Shown here: positions 7,129 to 13,667 of the stretch, piece by piece
How the letters are laid out: each line of letters opens with the position of its first letter
Position numbering within the stretch: the stretch's first letter is position 1
From: an uncultured Lachnospiraceae bacterium
GTDB taxonomy: Bacteria > Bacillota > Clostridia > Lachnospirales > Lachnospiraceae
Assembly: GCA_910587295.1 (NCBI GenBank)
Contig: CAJULP010000080.1
Span: forward strand, 1 to 29,193
DNA length: 29,193 nt
Direction of reading: 5' to 3'
The notes under the pieces: generated by a model
What the model saw: only the letters and a program-made list of their open reading frames with translations
The model's database searches: none
What the model was told of the DNA's origin: nothing
Made by a program: the position numbers and the translations under genes

Positions 7129-8004
7129 TATATTTTTTATATATGGTGGCAAATATAAATAAAAAGGTATATTTTCAGGAGAGAAAAAATAAAAAGGTGT
7201 GTTTTCTTTAGTGATGCATTCTTTCTGAAATAGATTGTGGGTCGCTTTGCAGTACTGTGAGATATTGGAATTTTTCCCCCATATCGTCTCTATATGCAAT
7301 ATTCCAGGATATTCTGGTACGGCAACTAATGATAGTGCTATATTTCCAACTTCCTTTATTTTTTGTATGGAATCATGTGTAATGCTTCCGTCAAAGATAT
7401 GGCGATAAATAATATCAACACATACTCCCTCAACTGTTAACATACTGTTCAATTTTTGGTACAAAGAAAAATCATTTTTTTTGCTTTCATTTAGCAAATT
7501 AAAACAATCATTGATAATGACATCATATTTTTCTGCTACATTTTGGATATACGCAATACCATCGTGTTCTATAAAGTGAAAGCGAAGGTCTTTTTTTACC
7601 ATTTTGGCATGTGAATAGTATTTTTCCATCAAATCAAGCACTGAGTGATCATGATCACATAAAACAACCTTTTTGATAGAAGGATACTTTAAAATTTCAT
7701 GTGCGGCAAAAAGTGATCCTCCTCCAATAATAAGTGCTGTTTTGGGTTCGGCACAAAAACTTACTGGCAAATGTACAAGCAGTTCGTGATATAAGCATTG
7801 ATACCTTTCGATATGTTGAATTTCATTATTTATTGTCAATATTAGACCTAAAAGGGGGTGACTATATATTTTCACCTTTTGCTTTTCCGTAATAATGTCC
7901 TCTAATATCTCTAATTCATCCAAATACAGGCTAATAGTTTCTTTCTCATAGAAATGCATTTTTCTGTAATCCTTTTTTACCTGATAATCTCGAATGTATT
8001 TCAC
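7123..8004 (-). CDS. Divergent spermidine-synthase-like (SpeE fold) protein
   Basis: This 293-aa protein follows the polyamine aminopropyltransferase layout: an N-terminal beta domain, the Q-x-x-E...YHELLVHLP motif (residues 63-80), a nucleotide-binding loop IIGGGSLF (92-99), acidic Asp117 (LCDHD), Asp148 (EHDGIAYI) and Asp166 (INDCFN). Key differences are clear: the usual GGGDGG loop is GGGSLF, the acidic pair in the ERDE-like motif is ERYQ, and the DxxDP motif is degenerate. It probably binds an S-adenosylmethionine-type cofactor but may act on something other than putrescine, perhaps as a methyl- or aminocarboxypropyl-transferase. The start is uncertain. GTG at 8004 lies inside the inverted repeat and overlaps the stop of a tiny frame (GTGA). 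ATG at 7959 has a proper AAGGA ten bases upstream and would give 278 aa. Confidence 0.75.
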   Translation of the reverse strand: MKYIRDYQVKKDYRKMHFYEKETISLYLDELEILEDIITEKQKVKIYSHPLLGLILTINNEIQHIERYQCLYHELLVHLPVSFCAEPKTALIIGGGSLFAAHEILKYPSIKKVVLCDHDHSVLDLMEKYYSHAKMVKKDLRFHFIEHDGIAYIQNVAEKYDVIINDCFNLLNESKKNDFSLYQKLNSMLTVEGVCVDIIYRHIFDGSITHDSIQKIKEVGNIALSLVAVPEYPGILHIETIWGKNSNISQYCKATHNLFQKECITKENTPFYFFSPENIPFYLYLPPYIKNIL

Positions 8005-8084
8005 AATACCAACAATTTCCCAACCCCAAATAATCGGGAATTATCCTTCATTACATCTGACCGATAATAAGAAATTATCAATCA
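7986..8084 (-). repeat. Right copy of 99-bp inverted repeat (IR-R)
   Basis: This is the exact reverse complement of 6067-6165. It covers the leader and the first possible codons of the SpeE-like gene, so the same leader stands in front of both cassette genes. A further 11 bp inward match with two changes, both mild at protein level (Tyr to Phe, and a silent Gln codon), if read from the GTG. Confidence 0.95.
8001..8051 (-). other. Possible leader peptide frame inside the inverted repeat
   Basis: A 16-codon frame (MKDNSRLFGVGKLLVL) ends in TGA that overlaps the GTG of the SpeE-like gene as GTGA. The same frame is at 6100-6150 in the other repeat. There is no clear ribosome site in front of it. 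It could serve translational coupling or be chance. Confidence 0.3.
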
Positions 8085-8087
8085 CTC

Positions 8088-8162
8088 TTAACCACACCAG
8101 CAATTTTGCATTTTATCAATCCATAATTCTTTCAAGCAAAACCATCCCTGGTCATCTTCCAA
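8088..8162 (-). pseudogene. Short frame or gene remnant just outside IR-R
   Basis: It encodes 24 codons from a TTG (open for eight more codons upstream, FILNIEKN) and ends in QNCWCG. The composition (Trp, Cys, Asp/Glu, Lys) looks protein-like rather than random. It starts about 18 bases past the expected start of the promoter at 8187-8192 and ends four bases outside the inverted repeat. It may be the tail of an older gene cut by cassette insertion, or a small peptide gene. No convincing ribosome site is present. Confidence 0.3.
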
Positions 8163-8186
8163 ATTTTTCTCAATGTTTAGAATAAA

Positions 8187-8195
8187 TTATAACAC
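8187..8195 (-). promoter_or_regulatory. Extended -10 promoter pointing into the cassette
   Basis: On the minus strand the sequence is TGTTATAAT, a perfect -10 with the TGN extension, which often works without a good -35. No strong -35 is seen. It lies about 100 bp outside the right inverted repeat and reads leftward into whichever cassette gene is at that end, at present the SpeE-like gene. Confidence 0.6.
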
Positions 8196-8475
8196 GCAAA
8201 CCGCAAAAAATCATTAATTTCTACCTTTTTTTAGCAATAACATACTCAAAAGAATGATAGTTCCTATCAGTATTCTGGCAAAACCACGCAATACTTTATT
8301 TATCCAACTTATTATCCTTCCTTCATATAAATGCACAGTTCGTTAATAGGTACTTTAGTGCTTTTATCATTTTAAAACAAATGCACTTTAATCTACATTT
8401 ATCCTGCCGGACAATCACTTTCGTTTTTGATCCAAAGAACCCCGCAAAAATTTCTCCTCTGGTTTGGCCCGTCGT

Positions 8476-11400
8476 TCACTCTCCATCCACAGGCGGTCTC
8501 TCCTTCCCCTTGGTCAGGTAAAACCTGTCATACCGCATACCGGACGCAAGGGCATACACGGAAAATACATGCTCTCCCGGCTGCAGTTCGATCACCGCCA
8601 CCGGAACCCAGCGGTAAATCTGCTCCGCCTCGTAACGCCATAATCTCCCTTTTTGGTACAGCGCTTCCTCAGGCAGTATATCGCCGTCAAAACCCACCGC
8701 AAAAACCCCTTCTTCCTGCACATTGAACTTCGAAAGCATCCAAAGGGTATATTGGCCGCCCTGGCAGAAAATACGATAATTTAAACAGGGGGCTTCCTTG
8801 GCCTCCCAGCTTAACCCCGGAGTCCTGATGTACATGGCAAGGCCGCTCCTTCCATGGGATTCACTGCCGCAATGCCGCCAGATACCGCTGCTCCAGGCAA
8901 AATCACTTTGTGCCAGTGCCATGGCCGCATCTATCTTTACCGTACCGTCCTGCTCCGTAAACAGGCTGCTTCCCTGCTCCAAATACCAGTCCGGCTTCAC
9001 CTTTTTTCCATGATCCCGTGCCTGTACCATCAGACAGGAGGACCCAAGGTCATCCCCCTTTCCCTCCATCAACGCATAAACAAGCGCTGCCTGACGGCGG
9101 AATTTGGCTCCCGCCGCATCCGGACAATTCCCCGACTCATAAAACACCGGTCTGGGAAGCAGGCTGCATTCCCCGTAAAACTCATCACACCACCCGGAAA
9201 CATCCCAATCCCTGGGCAGCGGCTGGCTGCCCCTGATTCCGGCCAGGTTATTTTCCTTCCGCATTTTCGTATAAATCATCATACGGGAAAAGGCAAAATA
9301 CCGGTCTATCGCCCACACATAAAGGCTGTGTGCTCCCGGTTCCGCCATTGGGAGCTTTACATACAGACGATCTACGTTGTTCAGCACATTAATCTTCCAG
9401 TCTCCCCGCCACTCGTCATTGGAAAAAGATTCCGCAACCTGCACCGGGCCATCATCTAAGGATATCCCAATCCGAATCCTGCCTACGGAATTTAAAGAAG
9501 GGAAGCGATGGATTTCCAGCAAAAACTCTCCCCTGCTCTCCACCGCAAACCGGCAGCGCATAGGCTCTGCCTTCTCCCCCGGCTCCCTCCGGACGCAGGC
9601 TTCCGCCAGATCCCCCTGCAAACGCCCAAGCCTTGGAATCCGTTTGAAATCCCCGGATGCATCTCCAACAAGGCACTGCCCTGCTTCTAGCACCACCAAT
9701 CCGTCTTCCTCCAAGGCACATAAGGGAATTTCGGAGACGTTCTCCCGCATTCCTTCCCGAATGCCCGCCCTCTCCAACATAAACACCGGCTTTACCGTGC
9801 TGACCGGGATGATATGCACGCTGTCCGTTCCGGGCTTTGCCAAACCATCGGAAAAGACAGGGCAGCAGCACACCCGGATTTCTCCCTGCCGGTTTTCGGA
9901 GACCTCCGGCACGCTCACTAAAATCCTTTTCTCTCCACGTACCAAAACCTGCTTTTCGGAAAGCCCGACCCACTCCGGCGCTTCCAGCCGCACCGCCAAT
10001 TCCCCGGTTCCCGTATTGCCAATCTCGACCCACTTTTCCCTGGGCGTCACAAAACGAAGCTCTTTTTCCTCATTCCAGACGTCCACCCGCATGGATGGCG
10101 GTCCTTCTATTTTTAAAGGCGGGGTGCACACCGGCATCATGGCCGCCCGCGGTGGCGGGAAACCCTCAGGATCCAAAATCCCGTTCCACTTGCCGCCGCA
10201 CATCACATGGTTATAATAATGCAGCATCCTTCTTCTCGCGTCTTCCGCTTCCCTCGACTTGTCCGTGTAAAGAGCCGCTGCCTGCATGTTCCCCCGGTCA
10301 TACATAAGCGTACTCCTGTCACCGTAATAATACGAAAGGTTCGTGAAATATGCCGCATGGATCCGCATCAGCACCAACTGGAAAAAGGCTGCCTTTTCCT
10401 CATCAGGCAGCTTCCGGTACAGATAGTTCCCTTTTGCAAATAATTGTTCATAACGATGGATACGCAAAGAAGCCTCATCCCCGTAAGCAGTCTGGGAAAA
10501 GGCGTCATAATCCATATTTTCCACTTTCCGCACATTGGTAAGCTGGGAAAAGTCATTTAACAGGACGGAAACCTGCTCCCCGATCTTTCCGGTAAACATA
10601 TGGTCGATCCAGTCCGTTACAAAATCTTCCACATTTTCTGTCAATGCTCCCGGTTTCCCGATTTCCCACGCAAGCCTTAAAAAGAAAGTGATCTCCTGCT
10701 CTAAAGGCTTTACAGCGCCGCTGTTTAACACCCAGAGCTTCCTAATTCCCTCATCCCACGCTTTTTGCAGCTCATTCCTTGTATGCGCAAGCGGGATAGA
10801 GTTCAAAAATACATAAGACATGCTTGGCGGCGCCCAATAAGAATTGTGATAGTAAATCCCGTTGCCGCCTTTCCGCTCTTTTTCCTTTTCGGAAGGAAAG
10901 CGCCGGATATATCCATAATTGTCATTGGCCCATACCAGTGTCATATCCTCCGGTATCCTAAGCCCATGGTCGTACAGATCCAGCACTTCCTTATAGGGGA
11001 TAAAAGTCATCATGGCCTCATGCCCCAGCGTATGTTTCAGAATCTCCCTCTGGTCCCCAATGATCTTTTCCAAAAGCTCTATTTTTGCATTCCGGGCTTC
11101 TTCTTCTGTTTTTCCTTTCAAATTTTTCGTTTCAAAGCCGGAATCATGTATCCCCCTCATGCCAAGGGTGTAGCACACTTCAAAATCCCGGTTCTGCTCC
11201 ACGCTTTCTTTCCAGTATTCTTTCAGGATCTCCCGGTTTCTTCCTTCGATCGAATAATCATAAACCGCATCATGATATCCTTTTTTCGTGATCCAGGGGA
11301 TCCATTCCCGGTTGTTAGAGCGCATCAGCATATCACAGTGGGAAGTTCCCACCACGATCCCCATCCGCTCTGCCAATGCCCCGTTTTCCGGCGTCAGGTT

Positions 11401-12042
11401 AAAAGAGTTCACATGCATGGCAGGCCAGATATAATTAGACTTAAGCCGCAGCAAAAGCTCGAAAATTTTCTCGTAACTCTTTACGCCGATGGTAGACTCC
11501 CCCATATGATTCTGTACCCAAGCCTCCAGTTCTTCCTCATCGTTGATAAAAATTCCCCGATATTCCACCGAAGGCCAGTTCCTTTGGCAATACTCATCTT
11601 CCAGCCAAATTTCCGTCTTTTCCTTGACCGGCACATCCGCAAAAAAGTACCACGGGGAAACCCCCATCCACTCACAAATAGTATAGATCCCGCAGATCGT
11701 TCCCCTCCGGTCCGTTCCGGTGATAGAAAGCCTGCCCTCCTCTACCTTTAACTGATATGCTTCCTTATGCGGGATGCCGCTCTTATCCTGCATCAGCTCC
11801 CATCCGGTATGGGTTTCCCGGTCCTCATCCGTAAGGGTATGGATAGCAATCACGGATCCGCCTGCCGCCAAAATCGGCAGCTCCTTCCCTGTCTGCCTGT
11901 ATACCTTCACTCCCGGCAGCACCTTCTTTACATCTGTTTCCAAATTGGCTATGGCAATCCGCACTGCCTCAGGCTCCCTGTCACTGTAACACAAAACCAC
12001 GTTTTGTCCTGCCCTGATCCGAAATCCCATGATCATCCCCAT
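8476..12042 (-). CDS. Glycoside hydrolase family 115 (xylan alpha-glucuronidase type)
   Basis: This 1188-aa protein shows the GH115 pattern across its first 650 residues: the N-terminal alpha/beta domain (GTDRRGTICGIYTICEWMGV, WYFFADVPV), the segment YRGIFINDEEEL, the barrel motifs LLLRLKSNYIWPAMH and GIVVGTSHCDMLMR, and YWAPPSMSYVFLN. GH115 enzymes remove glucuronic acid from xylan side chains. The remaining C-terminal half carries beta-rich accessory domains. There is no signal peptide, so it likely works in the cytoplasm on imported oligosaccharides. Three ATGs lie at the start (12042, 12036, 12030); the second is best spaced from GGGAAAGG. No transporter or xylanase gene is adjacent. The gene lies 70 bp behind the hemerythrin gene on the same strand, with a palindrome in the gap. 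Confidence 0.92.
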   Translation of the reverse strand: MGMIMGFRIRAGQNVVLCYSDREPEAVRIAIANLETDVKKVLPGVKVYRQTGKELPILAAGGSVIAIHTLTDEDRETHTGWELMQDKSGIPHKEAYQLKVEEGRLSITGTDRRGTICGIYTICEWMGVSPWYFFADVPVKEKTEIWLEDEYCQRNWPSVEYRGIFINDEEELEAWVQNHMGESTIGVKSYEKIFELLLRLKSNYIWPAMHVNSFNLTPENGALAERMGIVVGTSHCDMLMRSNNREWIPWITKKGYHDAVYDYSIEGRNREILKEYWKESVEQNRDFEVCYTLGMRGIHDSGFETKNLKGKTEEEARNAKIELLEKIIGDQREILKHTLGHEAMMTFIPYKEVLDLYDHGLRIPEDMTLVWANDNYGYIRRFPSEKEKERKGGNGIYYHNSYWAPPSMSYVFLNSIPLAHTRNELQKAWDEGIRKLWVLNSGAVKPLEQEITFFLRLAWEIGKPGALTENVEDFVTDWIDHMFTGKIGEQVSVLLNDFSQLTNVRKVENMDYDAFSQTAYGDEASLRIHRYEQLFAKGNYLYRKLPDEEKAAFFQLVLMRIHAAYFTNLSYYYGDRSTLMYDRGNMQAAALYTDKSREAEDARRRMLHYYNHVMCGGKWNGILDPEGFPPPRAAMMPVCTPPLKIEGPPSMRVDVWNEEKELRFVTPREKWVEIGNTGTGELAVRLEAPEWVGLSEKQVLVRGEKRILVSVPEVSENRQGEIRVCCCPVFSDGLAKPGTDSVHIIPVSTVKPVFMLERAGIREGMRENVSEIPLCALEEDGLVVLEAGQCLVGDASGDFKRIPRLGRLQGDLAEACVRREPGEKAEPMRCRFAVESRGEFLLEIHRFPSLNSVGRIRIGISLDDGPVQVAESFSNDEWRGDWKINVLNNVDRLYVKLPMAEPGAHSLYVWAIDRYFAFSRMMIYTKMRKENNLAGIRGSQPLPRDWDVSGWCDEFYGECSLLPRPVFYESGNCPDAAGAKFRRQAALVYALMEGKGDDLGSSCLMVQARDHGKKVKPDWYLEQGSSLFTEQDGTVKIDAAMALAQSDFAWSSGIWRHCGSESHGRSGLAMYIRTPGLSWEAKEAPCLNYRIFCQGGQYTLWMLSKFNVQEEGVFAVGFDGDILPEEALYQKGRLWRYEAEQIYRWVPVAVIELQPGEHVFSVYALASGMRYDRFYLTKGKERPPVDGE

Positions 12043-12061
12043 GCCTTTCCCGCATGAGCCT

Positions 12062-12075
12062 TTCCCGTGCGGGAA
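12062..12075. promoter_or_regulatory. Perfect palindrome upstream of the GH115 gene
   Basis: TTCCCG-TG-CGGGAA is a perfect 6-bp inverted repeat 20 bases before the GH115 start. The motif CCTTTCCCG occurs twice here, once in the palindrome and once over the ribosome site. It could be a repressor operator or an RNA hairpin controlling translation. No U-run follows, so it is not a standard terminator. Confidence 0.35.
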
Positions 12076-12111
12076 CGGACTGCGTTCTCATCCCAATGTT
12101 CTTTCGAGAAA

Positions 12112-13470
12112 TTAACCCTTTCGCTTCTCAAAAAAACTATCAATATTGCCCTTGATCTCATCAGGCTTTAAGTACTTTAACAGGTATCCTGCAGGCCGTA
12201 AGGCCATGACCTTTTTTACACTTTCCGGGTCGCCCCTTCCGGTCAGGAAGATCACCGGGATGTCGTCAAATGACTTGTCAGAACGGAGCATCTCCAGAGT
12301 CTGCCTTCCGTCGCAGACCGGCATCTCGTAATCAAGAAGCACCAGGTCAGGCCGGTTCAATGTGATGGCCCTGATTGCCGCAATTCCGGAATCCACCAGT
12401 GAAACCTCATAGTCTTTGCCAAGCAGCTCCTTCATGGCCTGGCGTATGGTCATGGAATCGTCCACCAAAAGGATCTTTTTCCTTGCGTTTTCCCCACTCT
12501 GTTTTTCCCTCTTCATAAGGTACTTCTCAACTTCCGACATGGCGTTTTCCGCCCCGATCGGCGTTCCCACACCGCTTTCCAGCAAATGAGGGGCAATCAT
12601 ACAGTAAGAAAAGTATCCTTCACCGGTGTTATACAAAAGGCTTACCTGAAGTTTTTCCTTCTCGATCACTTTTTGGAACTGCTCATAGGACAAAAGCTTT
12701 TCCGCCTTAAGCTCATAATCTTCCATAGACGGGAAGCACTCCATGATGCGCCCTACAAACTGCTTTGCCGTATATCTGGCGGCATGAACCAACATACTGT
12801 CCAACTTATTTGAATGGAGCCCCATCGCTTTTCCTACCGTATTGATCAGCAGCTTTTCTTCAAAGACCATAAACACCTGCTGACGCTTTTTGTCCTGCTC
12901 CCTCCCGTAGACCAAATAGTAGTACACGCCTTTCCCAAACCGCTCTCCATGATAGGAATCACTGACCACCTGAGACTCTAAATGGAACATATCAAACACA
13001 AGCTCCGAGATCACCTTCTTCATTGCGGCAAGCTCTTCACCCGGCAAAAGGCCTTCCCACTTTCTTACACTCTTTCCCGTAATGGACAGGTCTTCTGACA
13101 GCGTATGCCCGATCAGCCACCCGCTGCACACCCCCAGAAAATGATCCACCGCATCCGGCGCGTATCCGGTCTCCTCAAGCTCCCGCTCCAATGCCGGAAG
13201 CGTGTTTTCCCTGAAACTCCTATGTATATGGCTGTGCTGTTCAAGCCCTTCGTAACCGATAGACTCCATGTAAGCTTCTTCATCCGCAAAATGCTTCATG
13301 GCATGTCCCTTAAAATATTTTACCCCTTCCTGACATGCAAACCGGCCGTTTGCATCCTCCTTATTGAGGGTAAAAAGCTTATTGATGACCTTAAAAAGCC
13401 GCTGGTGTTCTTTATCGATGACCTCTACTCCGATATTAAACTCTTCCCGCCATACAAATTGGGTGTCCAT
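12112..13470 (-). CDS. Bacteriohemerythrin / CheX-like / response regulator receiver fusion
   Basis: This is a 452-aa protein in three parts. Residues 1-130 are a bacteriohemerythrin with the di-iron ligands in place: His22, His60 with Glu64 (HxxxE), His79 with His83 (HxxxH), and His122 with Asp127 (HxxxxD). Residues about 165-310 are less clear and may be a CheX-like phosphatase domain. Residues 332-452 are a receiver domain with phospho-acceptor Asp380 (LLDYEMP), Thr in FLTG and Lys432. No DNA-binding domain follows, so it likely signals by protein contact, coupling oxygen or redox sensing to a phospho-relay or motility. The start is MDTQFVWREE at 13470, eight bases behind AAGGAGG; a longer upstream frame to 13518 lacks a ribosome site. 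A strong promoter lies upstream. Confidence 0.88.
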   Translation of the reverse strand: MDTQFVWREEFNIGVEVIDKEHQRLFKVINKLFTLNKEDANGRFACQEGVKYFKGHAMKHFADEEAYMESIGYEGLEQHSHIHRSFRENTLPALERELEETGYAPDAVDHFLGVCSGWLIGHTLSEDLSITGKSVRKWEGLLPGEELAAMKKVISELVFDMFHLESQVVSDSYHGERFGKGVYYYLVYGREQDKKRQQVFMVFEEKLLINTVGKAMGLHSNKLDSMLVHAARYTAKQFVGRIMECFPSMEDYELKAEKLLSYEQFQKVIEKEKLQVSLLYNTGEGYFSYCMIAPHLLESGVGTPIGAENAMSEVEKYLMKREKQSGENARKKILLVDDSMTIRQAMKELLGKDYEVSLVDSGIAAIRAITLNRPDLVLLDYEMPVCDGRQTLEMLRSDKSFDDIPVIFLTGRGDPESVKKVMALRPAGYLLKYLKPDEIKGNIDSFFEKRKG

Positions 13471-13535
13471 GTTAAAAACCTCCTTATCGTTTCTTATTCC
13501 GTACTGGCATTTTCCCAAAATATATTCTTCTATTT

Positions 13536-13564
13536 ATTATAGCCACCAAGTTTCAAAAGTGCAA
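13536..13564 (-). promoter_or_regulatory. Sigma-A promoter of the hemerythrin-receiver gene
   Basis: On the minus strand, TTGCAC (13559-13564) and a perfect TATAAT (13536-13541) are separated by 17 bp. The start codon lies 65 bp downstream at 13470. Confidence 0.8.
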
Positions 13565-13607
13565 TCTCAAAATCCTCCCCGCCTTAACATTTTCCCACTC
13601 TCCGGGC

Positions 13608-13636
13608 TTGCCTTTTCCCCTTTCCTACTATAAAAT
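13608..13636 (+). promoter_or_regulatory. Sigma-A promoter of the beta-CASP gene
   Basis: TTGCCT (13608-13613) and TAAAAT (13631-13636) are 17 bp apart, 31 bp before the ATG at 13668. It is divergent from the hemerythrin-gene promoter. Confidence 0.6.
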
Positions 13637-13667
13637 ATAACCAACATTACGGAAAGGAATCATACAA

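Larger units (their letters stand above)
6067..8084. mobile_element. Putative invertible cassette with two convergent genes
   Basis: Two perfect 99-bp inverted repeats enclose 1.8 kb of AT-rich DNA with two genes that meet tail to tail (overlapping at 7123-7128). A tyrosine recombinase gene lies just outside. No target-site duplication is visible at the outer edges and no transposase lies inside, which argues against a simple transposon. Inversion would exchange which gene is at the right-hand end, where an outward-placed promoter (8187-8192, reading leftward) points into the cassette. The arrangement is seen directly; inversion itself is inferred. Confidence 0.7.
8085..8475. other. AT-rich intergenic stretch with promoter and two short frames
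   Basis: This 390-bp stretch has no full gene. On the minus strand it holds an extended -10 promoter at 8187-8195, a 24-codon frame at 8088-8162 ending in WIDKMQNCWCG, and a 25-codon hydrophobic frame at 8214-8291 containing ILIGTIILLSMLLL. Both frames start with TTG at best and may be gene remnants. The rest up to 8475 shows nothing I can name. Confidence 0.5.

Noticed and set aside
6060..8094. Reading the repeat-bounded cassette as an insertion sequence or MITE
   Set aside because: No transposase lies inside, no target-site duplication flanks the repeats, and a tyrosine recombinase sits outside.
8214..8291. 25-codon hydrophobic frame on the minus strand
   Set aside because: It reads like a membrane helix, but there is no ATG and no ribosome site near the TTG; too weak to call a gene.
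13471..13518. 16-codon extension of the hemerythrin-receiver protein
   Set aside because: The AAGGAGG ribosome site is inside this stretch and serves the ATG at 13470.
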